The position numbers and the translations under genes are program-made. Positions 35,369 to 43,859 of a DNA stretch of 64,000 bases are shown piece after piece. The stretch is from Rouxiella sp. S1S-2 (GTDB lineage: Bacteria; Pseudomonadota; Gammaproteobacteria; Enterobacterales; Enterobacteriaceae): NCBI RefSeq assembly GCF_009208105.1, contig NZ_WFKL01000001.1, forward strand, positions 3,410,001-3,474,000, written 5' to 3'. Below the pieces are notes generated by a model. That model was not told where the DNA came from, did no database searches, and saw only the letters and a program-made list of their open reading frames with translations. Position 1 is the stretch's first letter, and every line of letters begins with the position of its first letter.

Positions 35369-35389
35369 TTAGTTCACAAAATTAACTAA
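35369..35389. promoter_or_regulatory. ROK-type operator palindrome TTAGTT-N9-AACTAA
   Basis: Perfect 6-bp arms TTAGTT and AACTAA separated by 9 nt, between the divergent ROK repressor and binding-protein genes. The same half-sites are the outer arms of XylR-class ROK operators known from Gram-positive bacteria. Confidence 0.55.
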
Positions 35390-35493
35390 ATAATGAAACA
35401 TAAGCATTTCATATGAAATAAATAAGCGCAGATTGTAGAGAATGCGCTTTAGGCCGTTTTCGAATTCACCGCAACATTGGCAGAGGAAAATCT

Positions 35494-37032
35494 ATGAAAG
35501 GTTTCAAAACCATGAGTTCTTCGCGACGTTTAACGCTGCTGGGCTGTGCATTGCTCAGCGCCATCGCCGCCCCTCTTCACGCTGCCACGCTGACGGTGAT
35601 GCAAAACGAAGCGCCGCGCAGCATGGATCCCGGCAACCAAACCGCCACCTTTACCGCTACCGTACTTGATCCGATGTATGAAGGCCTGCTGAAGATGTCT
35701 CCCGAGTTGAAGCTCGAGCCTGCATTGGCAACCTCATGGAGCAGCGACGCCAGTGGACTGATTTGGACCTTCAAACTGCGCAGCGGCGTGACTTTCCACG
35801 ACGGCACACCTTTTAAAGCCGACGCGGTCGTCGCCAACTTTGCCCGTCATCTTGATGTGAAGCGCGGTTTGGCCGCCAGCGGACGTTTACGCACCTTTAT
35901 CGACAGCGTGACCAAGGTTGATGACGCAACCGTGGTGTTCAAGCTGAAAAAACCTTATCCGGCTTTTCTCAATCTACTGACCACCGGCGCATGCTTAATG
36001 GTCAGCCCAACCGCCGATAAATCTGGCACGCTGGACAGTAAAGCAGTAGGAACCGGCCCGTACAAAATGGTGCAGTACAAAACCGGCGAATACGTGTTGG
36101 AAGAAAAATACCCGGGGTACTGGGGCAAGTCGGCTGGACCGGAGGATATTAAGTGGACCTGGAGTGCGGAATCATCCGTGATGAATATGGCGCTGCAGGC
36201 CGGTGAAGCCGACGTGATTAACCCGGTGCCGCCACAGTTTGCCAAACAGCTGCAAAACAACCCTAAATTTAAGCTGCACGAAAGTCCGGGCGCGTCAGTG
36301 TTTTGGGTCGCCTTAAACACTCAGTTAAAACCGCTCGACGACGTACGCGTGCGTCAGGCGCTTAACTTCGCCACCGACCGCGACGGTTTAGTGCGGGCAA
36401 TCATGTCCGGCTTCGCCACTCCGGCTAACTCCCCGCTGGCACCGGTAACCCCGGGTTATGACAAAACGCTCAATCCTTATCCGCTGAACGTTGAAAAAGC
36501 CAAGGCGCTGTTGAAAGAAGCGGGCTATCCCAACGGTTTCTCAATGTCTATTGCCGTTCAAGGTGCTGATGCCCGCATTGGTCAGGTGCTGCAAAGTATG
36601 TGGGCCAAGATTGGCGTGAAGCTTGACGTGCGCCAGATGGAAAGCGGCGTGTGGACCAAGGCCGCCTTTGCCGATCAGGCCGGTAAAAAAGCCGACGGCA
36701 CCGGCGCCATTCTCGCCTCGTGGTCTTCGGGCGTAAATGGCGCAGACCTGCAGCTTCGACCACTTTACTACAGCGGCAGTTTCGCGCCGGGCGGGGCCAA
36801 CCTTGGCTTCTTTAGCGATGCAAAACTCGATAACCTGCTCGATACCGCAGCCTCAACGCTCGACGTTAACGCCCGTAATCAGCTCTATGTCCAGGCCCAG
36901 CAGGAGATTAATCTTCAGGCTCCTCAGGTGCTGCTCTACTATCAGAACGACCTGTATGCCACCGGCGCGGGCGTGTCTAACGTCTGGATGATCCCCGGCG
37001 GAAACGTCATCGTAAAAGACGCGCACAAATAA
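35494..37032 (+). CDS. Family-5 (dipeptide/oligopeptide) periplasmic binding protein
   Basis: 512 residues with a signal peptide (Lys/Arg start, hydrophobic LTLLGCALLSAIAAP, cleavage near HAAT). Domain of DppA/OppA type: PMYEGLLKMSP, the TWTFKLRSGVTFHDG-like stretch (IWTFKLRSGVTFHDGTPF) and VRQALNFATDRDGLV. It captures the substrate in the periplasm for the DppB/DppC-like permeases that follow. AGAGG precedes the ATG. The family transports peptides but also sugars and nickel, so the ligand is open. Confidence 0.93.
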   Translation: MKGFKTMSSSRRLTLLGCALLSAIAAPLHAATLTVMQNEAPRSMDPGNQTATFTATVLDPMYEGLLKMSPELKLEPALATSWSSDASGLIWTFKLRSGVTFHDGTPFKADAVVANFARHLDVKRGLAASGRLRTFIDSVTKVDDATVVFKLKKPYPAFLNLLTTGACLMVSPTADKSGTLDSKAVGTGPYKMVQYKTGEYVLEEKYPGYWGKSAGPEDIKWTWSAESSVMNMALQAGEADVINPVPPQFAKQLQNNPKFKLHESPGASVFWVALNTQLKPLDDVRVRQALNFATDRDGLVRAIMSGFATPANSPLAPVTPGYDKTLNPYPLNVEKAKALLKEAGYPNGFSMSIAVQGADARIGQVLQSMWAKIGVKLDVRQMESGVWTKAAFADQAGKKADGTGAILASWSSGVNGADLQLRPLYYSGSFAPGGANLGFFSDAKLDNLLDTAASTLDVNARNQLYVQAQQEINLQAPQVLLYYQNDLYATGAGVSNVWMIPGGNVIVKDAHK

Positions 37033-37066
37033 AGAGTTAACGACGCACTTAACTGTAGGAAACGGC

Positions 37067-37987
37067 ATGAAAGCCTATTTAGCCAAAAAACTGCTGGCCT
37101 TTCCGGTCATTTTGATTGGCGTATCGATGCTGATTTTTGTCTCGATACGCGCGCTACCGGGTGACCCCGCGCGCATGATGGCCGGTCCCGAGGCCACGCA
37201 GGAGGCCGTCGATCACATGCGTGTGCGGCTGGGGCTGGACCTGCCGTTGGTCACTCAGTACGTGCACTTTGCACGCGACGTGCTGCACGGTAATCTTGGG
37301 CTTTCACTTCAGTCCCAGCAGCCGGTGACGCAGGAGATAGGCGAGCGCCTGCCTTATACGCTGGCGCTGGCGGTGCTGGCTTATTTTCTGGCGATTGTGA
37401 TTGGCGTACCGGCGGGCATGATGGGGGCGATTTATCGCAACCGCTGGCCTGACTACGGCGTGATGCTGTTGGCAATTGCCGGTGCGTCGATTGCTAACTT
37501 CTGGCTGGGCCTGATGGCGATGAACACGTTTTCAGTTCAGCTTGGCTGGCTGCCGCTGCTCGGCGCGTCGTCGTGGAAGAGCTATATTCTGCCCTCGGTC
37601 ACTCTTGCCGTGTTGCCGATGGCGGTAATGGCCAGAATGACCCGTTCGAGCATGCTCGACGTACTGTCGGAGGACTACATCCGCACCGCACGGGCCAAGG
37701 GGTTGTCAGCAATGAACATCTATTGCAGTCATGCGTTTCGCAATGCGCTGATCCCGATAGTCACTATTGTGGCACTCAACTTCGGCAGTCTGGTCGGCGG
37801 CGCGGTGGTGACGGAGTCAGTATTCAACTGGCCCGGCATCGGCCGTTTACTGGTGGACTCCGTGCGCTATCGCGATTATCCGGTGATTCAGGGCGTGGCG
37901 CTGGTCGCCGTCTGCGGCGTCGTGGTGATGAACCTGCTCGGTGAGCTGCTCATCGCCCTGCTCAATCCGAAAATAAGGTTTGAATAA
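37067..37987 (+). CDS. ABC permease, DppB type
   Basis: 306-residue inner-membrane permease with six predicted helices. MLIFVSIRALPGDPARMMAG at the N-terminus is the DppB/OppB hallmark, and the EAA loop EDYIRTARAKGLS contacts the ATPase. It forms the channel with the DppC-type subunit. Its stop overlaps the start of the next gene by one base, so translation is coupled. Confidence 0.93.
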   Translation: MKAYLAKKLLAFPVILIGVSMLIFVSIRALPGDPARMMAGPEATQEAVDHMRVRLGLDLPLVTQYVHFARDVLHGNLGLSLQSQQPVTQEIGERLPYTLALAVLAYFLAIVIGVPAGMMGAIYRNRWPDYGVMLLAIAGASIANFWLGLMAMNTFSVQLGWLPLLGASSWKSYILPSVTLAVLPMAVMARMTRSSMLDVLSEDYIRTARAKGLSAMNIYCSHAFRNALIPIVTIVALNFGSLVGGAVVTESVFNWPGIGRLLVDSVRYRDYPVIQGVALVAVCGVVVMNLLGELLIALLNPKIRFE

Positions 37988-38853
37988 TGAGTACCCTGGC
38001 AGCCGTGGCGGCGCGTAAAAAAAGCCGCACTACTCTGTTCTTCCGCTGGCTGTGGCGGCATCCGAGCATTACTTTTGGCGGGCTGATCATTGCCGTTATT
38101 GTTATTGCCGGGCTGCTTGCGCCGTGGATAACCGGTCACGATCCTTATGCTCAGGATTTGCTTGATACCCTATTGCCCCCTTGCGCCGATCACCTGTTTG
38201 GCACCGACGACTATGGTCGTGACATTTTCGCGAGGGTGATTTATGGTGCGCGCATATCCATTCTGGAAGTGCTGCTCAGCGTGGGTTTGGCGATGCTGAT
38301 TGGCATTCCTCTGGGCGTACTTTCCGGCATGGCAGGGCGCTACGTTGATATGGTTATTATGTGGGTGATGGACATGCTGTTCGCTTTTCCAGGCATCGTG
38401 CTGGCGATTTTGGTGGTCAGCATTCTCGGCGGCGGTTTGATCAACTTGCTGATTGCTATCTCGCTGTTTGCCATTCCGGTTTATGCCCGTCTTAGCCGCA
38501 ACCTGACGCTAGGCCTGAAGCGTATGGAATACGTTGAGGCTGCACAGGCATTGGGTCTGTCCTGGTATCGGATCGTGGTGCACTATATTTTGCGCAACGC
38601 TATTGGGCCGATTATTGTGCAATCTACCCTGACCGCCGGTACTGTCATTTTGGCGGCGGCCAGCCTGTCATTTCTTGGTTTGGGCGTACAGCCGCCGATG
38701 CCGGAATGGGGTACAATGATGAGTGATGGTCGAAACTTTCTCGGCATAAATATCTACCTCTCGCTGTTCCCCGGTCTGGCAATTATGCTGACCGTGCTCG
38801 GCTTTAATGTGCTGGGCGACGGGCTGCGCGACTTACTGGACAAGCGTTCATGA
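37987..38853 (+). CDS. ABC permease, DppC type
   Basis: 288 residues, six predicted membrane helices, with an N-terminal tail before the first helix. The HLFGTDDYGRDIFARVIYGA segment is typical for DppC/OppC, and the EAA loop is VEAAQALGLSWYRI. It partners the DppB-type permease upstream. ATGA overlaps the start of the ROK kinase gene, so all four genes of this operon are translationally linked or nearly so. Confidence 0.93.
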   Translation: MSTLAAVAARKKSRTTLFFRWLWRHPSITFGGLIIAVIVIAGLLAPWITGHDPYAQDLLDTLLPPCADHLFGTDDYGRDIFARVIYGARISILEVLLSVGLAMLIGIPLGVLSGMAGRYVDMVIMWVMDMLFAFPGIVLAILVVSILGGGLINLLIAISLFAIPVYARLSRNLTLGLKRMEYVEAAQALGLSWYRIVVHYILRNAIGPIIVQSTLTAGTVILAAASLSFLGLGVQPPMPEWGTMMSDGRNFLGINIYLSLFPGLAIMLTVLGFNVLGDGLRDLLDKRS

Positions 38854-39788
38854 TGGTTAACACTGGCTCCGCGGTATTTTGTGCCGATATCGGCGGTTCA
38901 TTTATTAAATTTGGCCTCTCTCGTCAGCAGGGCGAGGTCACCGAGCTGGCGAAACTGCCGACGCCTGCTGACTCTTGGGACGAATTTGTACTGGCCTTGC
39001 AAACTTTGTTGTCGAATCACGGTACTCGTTTGCCCGCCGATACGCCGCTGGCCATTTCCACAGCCGGGCTGGTCTCACCACAAAGTGGCGAAGTGATGGC
39101 GACCAATATTCCAGCCTTTGCCGGACACAATCTTGCCGCAGAATTGACGCAAATTCTCAAGCGCAAAGTCAGCGTGGCAAACGATGCCGACTGTTTCGCA
39201 CTGGCAGAAGCGCACGTGGGTGAGGGTCAGGGGCTGCCAATTGTGATTGGCGTTATTCTCGGTACCGGCGTGGGTGGTGGCATTGTGATTAACGGCCAAC
39301 TGGTTCGCGGCCACGGCGGCGTTGCCGGCGAATGGGGACACGGGGCTATTACCCGCACTGAACTGCTCGTCGATGGTCAGCGTGTTACCCTGCCGCGCCT
39401 GCTCTGCGGATGTGGTCAAACGGGCTGCCTCGACATGTTCGGCGGCGCACGCGGCATGGAAAGGCTGCACCTTGAGCTTCATCAGTTAAGCCACAGCAGC
39501 CATCAAATTATTAGCGGCTGGCAAGAGGGCAATTCTCAGTGTGCCTTAACGCTGGAAGTCTGGTTGCAACTGGTCAGCGAACCTCTGGCGCTGCTGGTCA
39601 ACATTATTGGGCCGTCCAAAATGGTGGTCGGCGGCGGGCTGGCAACGGTAACGCCCTTGATTACCGCACTCGATCAACGGCTGCGAACGCAGACCCTGCA
39701 TAAATACCCGCAGCCGCTGCTGGTACCGGGTAAGTATGTGAATCAGGGGGGGTTGGTCGGTGCCTCGGTTTTAGGTCGTCAACGCTGA
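38850..39788 (+). CDS. ROK-family sugar kinase
   Basis: 312 residues. ATP-binding DIGGSFIKFGL, catalytic Asp in NDADCFALAEA, GTGVGGGIV, GHGGVAGEWGHG (His zinc ligand) and the zinc cysteines LCGCGQTGCLD. This is the glucokinase/N-acetylglucosamine kinase/ManNAc kinase family. Being the last gene of a peptide-type ABC operon, with a ROK repressor opposite, it suggests that the imported compound yields a free sugar such as an amino sugar. The exact sugar is not predictable. Confidence 0.9.
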   Translation: MMVNTGSAVFCADIGGSFIKFGLSRQQGEVTELAKLPTPADSWDEFVLALQTLLSNHGTRLPADTPLAISTAGLVSPQSGEVMATNIPAFAGHNLAAELTQILKRKVSVANDADCFALAEAHVGEGQGLPIVIGVILGTGVGGGIVINGQLVRGHGGVAGEWGHGAITRTELLVDGQRVTLPRLLCGCGQTGCLDMFGGARGMERLHLELHQLSHSSHQIISGWQEGNSQCALTLEVWLQLVSEPLALLVNIIGPSKMVVGGGLATVTPLITALDQRLRTQTLHKYPQPLLVPGKYVNQGGLVGASVLGRQR

Positions 39789-39817
39789 GTCCGGTTTACA
39801 CGATGTAAAATCAAACC

Positions 39818-40186
39818 TTAAAAGGTATCGTCACAGGGCTGGCCGATTTTATTGAGCGCGTTGACAACCCCCGCGCGCAACGCCACCAGCGCCCGCTCTT
39901 TCTCTTCAATCTGCAATAATTTGCGTGCAAGGCTGGCGCGTTTTTGCTCAACGCTGAACGCGTCATCAACCCAAACAGCCAAAACATCGCCAATCTCTGA
40001 AAGGGTAAAGCCCAGCATTTTGGCGTGCTTAATCATCTTTAAGCGCTGTAAATCGACGGCAGAATAAACTTTATAGTTGTTACTGACATTGGGCTGCGGG
40101 ATTTTCTCCAGCAGTCCTTGACGTTCGTAATAACGCACCGTGTCACGCGGCAGTCCGGCCTTGGCACATAATTCACCGATTCTCAT
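39818..40186 (-). CDS. MerR-family transcriptional regulator
   Basis: 122 residues from an ATG preceded by AGAGAGGG; an ATG 10 codons earlier lacks a good site. N-terminal MerR HTH (MRIGELCAKAGLPRDTVRYY) and a C-terminal coiled-coil with a Cys near the end (IGQPCDDTF). It lacks the paired cysteines of metal sensors, so it may respond to a small molecule or redox signal. Divergent from an SDR gene, which it likely controls. Confidence 0.88.
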   Translation of the reverse strand: MRIGELCAKAGLPRDTVRYYERQGLLEKIPQPNVSNNYKVYSAVDLQRLKMIKHAKMLGFTLSEIGDVLAVWVDDAFSVEQKRASLARKLLQIEEKERALVALRAGVVNALNKIGQPCDDTF

Positions 40187-40296
40187 TTTCACCCTCTCTG
40201 AAACGTCGCCATGCATTTAACACTAGGCGCTTGACCGTGGACTCACATCAACGGTTTATCCTGTTTTCAGCATATTAGCAAACAGGATAAACAGAC

Positions 40297-41097
40297 ATGA
40301 AATCTTTCGATTATTCGGGAAAAACCGCACTCATCACCGGCGCATCATCGGGTATTGGGCTCACTATTGCCGAGCAATTGGCGGCGCGCGGCGTTGCACT
40401 TATTTTAGTGGCCCGCACGCAGACCAGGCTAGAGGCATTGGCCGACAGGCTCACAAAAAATCACGGCGTCGCCGCTGTCGTTATTGTGCAGGATCTTGGC
40501 GCCCCTGATGCAGTCCCCAAACTTATTCAACGGCTAAATGCACTCGCTATCTCACCGGATATATTGGTCAATAACGCAGGCTTCGCCACCTATGGCGTCT
40601 TTGAAGACATCGCACTTGAGCGGCAGGAGGAAGAAGTCCGCATTAACTGCCTGACTCCACTGGCGCTGACCCACGCGCTGCTGCCAGCAATGATTAAGCG
40701 CGGCGGCGGTGCAATCATTAACGTGGCCTCAACCGCCGCCATGCAGCCGGACCCTTATATGGCGACGTACGGTGCCACTAAAGCTTTTCTCCTCGCCTTT
40801 TCAGAAGCGCTATGGGCTGAAAACAGACAGCGCGGCGTACGCGTGCTGGCGCTTTGTCCCGGCGCAACCGAAACGGCATTTTTTGACGTGGTCAATGCTG
40901 AAGAAGCTGCGGTTGGGAAAAGGATGTCGGCGAATACCGTGGTTGATATTGGCCTGAAAGCGCTGGATAAAAACCGCAGTTACGTCATTACCGGGTGCAG
41001 TAACTGGCTGTTAGGCCAACTGCAGAGGTGGGTGACCCGTAGGCGTATCTTAATCATCGCCGAAAAAATGCTGCGACCAAAGAGCATGAGGGTTTGA
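40297..41097 (+). CDS. Short-chain dehydrogenase/reductase
   Basis: 266 residues. NAD(P)-binding TGASSGIGL, LVNNAGFATYG, catalytic Ser in NVASTAAM and YGATK as the Tyr-x-x-x-Lys pair. ARTQTRLE after the second strand suggests NADP preference. Divergent from the MerR regulator across 110 bp. Substrate unknown. Confidence 0.92.
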   Translation: MKSFDYSGKTALITGASSGIGLTIAEQLAARGVALILVARTQTRLEALADRLTKNHGVAAVVIVQDLGAPDAVPKLIQRLNALAISPDILVNNAGFATYGVFEDIALERQEEEVRINCLTPLALTHALLPAMIKRGGGAIINVASTAAMQPDPYMATYGATKAFLLAFSEALWAENRQRGVRVLALCPGATETAFFDVVNAEEAAVGKRMSANTVVDIGLKALDKNRSYVITGCSNWLLGQLQRWVTRRRILIIAEKMLRPKSMRV

Positions 41098-41109
41098 GCG
41101 TATTCATTA

Positions 41110-41140
41110 TTTGCCCCTCATCCTTGAAATAAGGGGCAAA
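41110..41140. terminator. Stem-loop between the convergent SDR and DapF-like genes
   Basis: 9-bp stem TTTGCCCCT/AGGGGCAAA with a 13-nt loop, 6 nt before the DapF-like stop and 12 nt after the SDR stop. U-rich ends on either strand are short, so it may serve both genes weakly. Confidence 0.5.
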
Positions 41141-41145
41141 AGAGC

Positions 41146-41991
41146 TTACTTCAAATCATAGAAACAGTCGGCGTCGAGAGTAATCTCGGCAATTTTTTGC
41201 ACCGGCCCGCGCATATTGACCATAAAATCTCCCGAGAAGGAGATGGCCAACTGACCTCCAGGCATGGTAACGGTCACGTTATCATCGACTAATCCAAGTT
41301 TGCGCATTGCGCTGGCGGCAGCACAGCTGCTGCTGCCTGATGCTAGCGTGTAACCTGCGCCCCGCTCCCAAATTCCAATGTTGATATTTTCTCTATCAAT
41401 CACTTCAACAAACTGCACGTTGGTACGCTTGGGAAAAATAGCCAGCGTTTCAATCAGCGGTCCCAGTTGATGCACCCACTGCAGATCGAGCTTTTCAACG
41501 CGCACGACGCAATGCGGATTGCCCATCGAAACCAGCGTAACATTCAGGCTATGTCCTGCCACCACCAGCGGCTGGTCGAGCATCTGCTCACCGTCAACGT
41601 GTGCAGGCAGCGCAGACGGTGAAAACTTGGCCTGTCCCATATCGACAATCACCTGATGCGCGCCCTCAGTCACCTCACAGCTCACCTGCCCGCCCAGCGT
41701 GTTAACCAGAAATGGCGCATGCCCCACTCTTTTAATATCGAAAAGGTAGCGCGCGTAAATACGCAGGCCATTGCCGCTTTTTTCAGCTTCCGAGCCGTCC
41801 GGATTAATGATTCGCACACGCGGAACCTCTTCATCATCGATATCGATCAGGAGGCCGTCGGATCCAATGCCATAATTGCGATCGCAAATACGGCTTATCT
41901 GCTCCAATGAAAATTGTGCCGCCACACTGTGATGACAAACCAGATAGTCATTACCTAAGCCATGATAGCGATGAAAAAGAGAGGAATGCAT
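41146..41991 (-). CDS. DapF-family racemase/epimerase homologue with both catalytic Cys replaced by Ser
   Basis: 281 residues with the duplicated fold of diaminopimelate epimerase: HGLGNDYLV, GIGSDGLL, NPDGSEAE and GNPHCVV are all present. In real DapF the two active-site residues are Cys in CGNGARC and Cys in ACGTGA. Here they read KSGNGLR (Ser72) and LASGSSSC (Ser218). The substrate-binding Asn/Glu/Arg context (ERGAGYT) is kept. It is therefore unlikely to be the housekeeping DapF and may act on another compound or by another mechanism. It is convergent with an SDR and about 400 bp from the gallate transporter, divergent to it. Confidence 0.85.
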   Translation of the reverse strand: MHSSLFHRYHGLGNDYLVCHHSVAAQFSLEQISRICDRNYGIGSDGLLIDIDDEEVPRVRIINPDGSEAEKSGNGLRIYARYLFDIKRVGHAPFLVNTLGGQVSCEVTEGAHQVIVDMGQAKFSPSALPAHVDGEQMLDQPLVVAGHSLNVTLVSMGNPHCVVRVEKLDLQWVHQLGPLIETLAIFPKRTNVQFVEVIDRENINIGIWERGAGYTLASGSSSCAAASAMRKLGLVDDNVTVTMPGGQLAISFSGDFMVNMRGPVQKIAEITLDADCFYDLK

Positions 41992-42399
41992 AGTCAGCTC
42001 TGCCTGTAATAAAGGATGTTAATAACAATATTAATAGGAATGTTAAAAGAATACACCACCGCGTAAATCCTCGGAAGCGCTCGCTCTTCCAACGCTTCAC
42101 CGCCTTTTTCATTCACTGATTTCACGTTTGAAACAGCCGATCATTTTTCGACACCAGAAAACATCGTTATAAATAAAAATCATACCTCGATAACGATTTT
42201 ATGGCTGACATTATGCTTTACAGCCCCTAACGTGGTTAAACAGCCAAAGGCAATAATAAATACAACATATTGTTTAATAAATAAAAAATCTTTTAATATT
42301 TCTTACTCTCTGCATGGATGCAACGACTTAAAAAACATTAATTTTTTAGAAAGTTTTAATCCGATCACATATTAATAAAAAAAATAGAGAGCATACCCT
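41992..42399. other. Intergenic 408 bp, AT-rich, between DapF-like gene and transporter
   Basis: No open frame of note. It is strongly AT-rich, with several AATATTAAT-type tracts, and must hold the divergent promoters of the DapF-like gene and the gallate-cluster transporter. No clear operator was identified. Confidence 0.5.
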
Positions 42400-43779
42400 A
42401 TGAGTCAGAACAGTATTGTCGATGTAAAAGGCTGGATAGATTCCCGCTCTATTTCGGGCTACCAGTGGCTGATTTTGTCGCTGTGTTTCATCATTATCAT
42501 GTTTGACGGCTACGATGCCGCCGTCATGGGCTTTATTGCTCCCGCTCTGATGGAAGACTGGGGAATGGGTCGCGGCGCAATGGGGCCGATTTTAGGCGCG
42601 GCGATGTTCGGTGTAGCCATCGGCGCACTGGTTGCGGGTCCCTATGCCGACCGCTTTGGCCGCAAACGAATTTTGCTGATTTCAATTATGTGTTTCGCCA
42701 CCTTTAGTCTGTTAAGTACCTTCGCACGCACGCCGATGGAAATGGCTATTCTGCGTTTTCTTACTGGCTTAGGTCTTGGTGCCGTGATGCCTAATACCGT
42801 GACGCTGGTTTCAGAATATATGCCCGAACGCCGCCGCAGTCTGATGATCACTGTCATGTACAGCGGTTTCAACATCGGTTCCGGTGCCGGGGGATTTATT
42901 GCCGCCGGTCTGTTGCCGCACTTTGGTTGGAAAGCCGTGCTGTTCGCCGGCGGGGTTGTCCCTTTACTGATGCTGCCGCTGCTGATGTGGATTTTGCCTG
43001 AATCGGCGATGTACATGGTGGTGCGCAACGTCGCCAAAGAGAAAATTGAAAAAGTCCTACGACGCGCGGGCGGTGTGTTTACCCGTGAAACAAAATTTGT
43101 GCTCAAAGCCCCAGTGATTCAGAAAAAAGCCAAGGTATTACAGTTGTTCACCAAAGGCTATACCAAGGGAACGCTGGTGCTGTGGTTGACCTATTTTATG
43201 GGTCTTTTCGTTATCTATCTGCTTAACGGATGGCTGCCCACCATTATGCGTAACAGCGGTTTCTCACTGGAGCGCGCCGCCATTGTTGCCGGTTTATTCC
43301 AGCTTGGCGGCACTTTTGGCGGACTGATGGTGGGGGGACTGATGGACAAGTTCAAGGCGCGTCGCGTTATTGCGCTGTTTTATATGGTCGGCATGGGCTG
43401 TCTGCTGACGCAAGGGATCGGCAACTTCGGTGCCACCGCGCTGGCCGTGCTGGTGTTCTTCAGCGGCGTCTGTATTAACGGTGCACAAACCGGACTGCAG
43501 GCCTTCTCTCCCGCATTTTATCCCACCGAAATGCGCGCTACCGGCGTGTGCTGGATGCACGGTATTGGCCGCACTGGGGCCATTATCAGCTCTTCCACCG
43601 GCGGGATTTTACTTGGCTTGTTCTCCGGTCAAAACGTTATTTTCCTGGTTCTGGCCCTTCCGGCACTGCTGGCAGGCCTGAGTATTTTGATGCATCGACC
43701 GGCACACCCGCCCGAAATGATCAAAGGCATTGACCTAAATGATATTCCAGCGCTGTCGCGCACCATGAATGTTCGTTAA
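42400..43779 (+). CDS. Aromatic acid:H+ symporter (MFS), probable gallate transporter
   Basis: 459 residues, 12 predicted helices, aromatic acid symporter (AAHS/PcaK/MhpT) subfamily: FDGYDAAVMGFIAPAL in helix 1 with the conserved Asp pair, GPYADRFGRKR in loop 2-3 and LPESAMYMV. It would take in an aromatic acid by proton symport. It is 80 bp upstream of gallate dioxygenase on the same strand, so gallate or a close relative is the probable substrate. Confidence 0.88.
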   Translation: MSQNSIVDVKGWIDSRSISGYQWLILSLCFIIIMFDGYDAAVMGFIAPALMEDWGMGRGAMGPILGAAMFGVAIGALVAGPYADRFGRKRILLISIMCFATFSLLSTFARTPMEMAILRFLTGLGLGAVMPNTVTLVSEYMPERRRSLMITVMYSGFNIGSGAGGFIAAGLLPHFGWKAVLFAGGVVPLLMLPLLMWILPESAMYMVVRNVAKEKIEKVLRRAGGVFTRETKFVLKAPVIQKKAKVLQLFTKGYTKGTLVLWLTYFMGLFVIYLLNGWLPTIMRNSGFSLERAAIVAGLFQLGGTFGGLMVGGLMDKFKARRVIALFYMVGMGCLLTQGIGNFGATALAVLVFFSGVCINGAQTGLQAFSPAFYPTEMRATGVCWMHGIGRTGAIISSSTGGILLGLFSGQNVIFLVLALPALLAGLSILMHRPAHPPEMIKGIDLNDIPALSRTMNVR

Positions 43780-43859
43780 TTCATTGATTAAAAAATAAAT
43801 TAAAGGTGATGAAGGGAACACCTTCAGACTCTACAAACTGAGGCAAAAGAGGTAAATAA

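Noticed and set aside
43822..43849. Small AAGGTG/CACCTT hairpin between transporter and galA
   Set aside because: Only 6-bp arms and no T run; too weak to call a terminator or operator.
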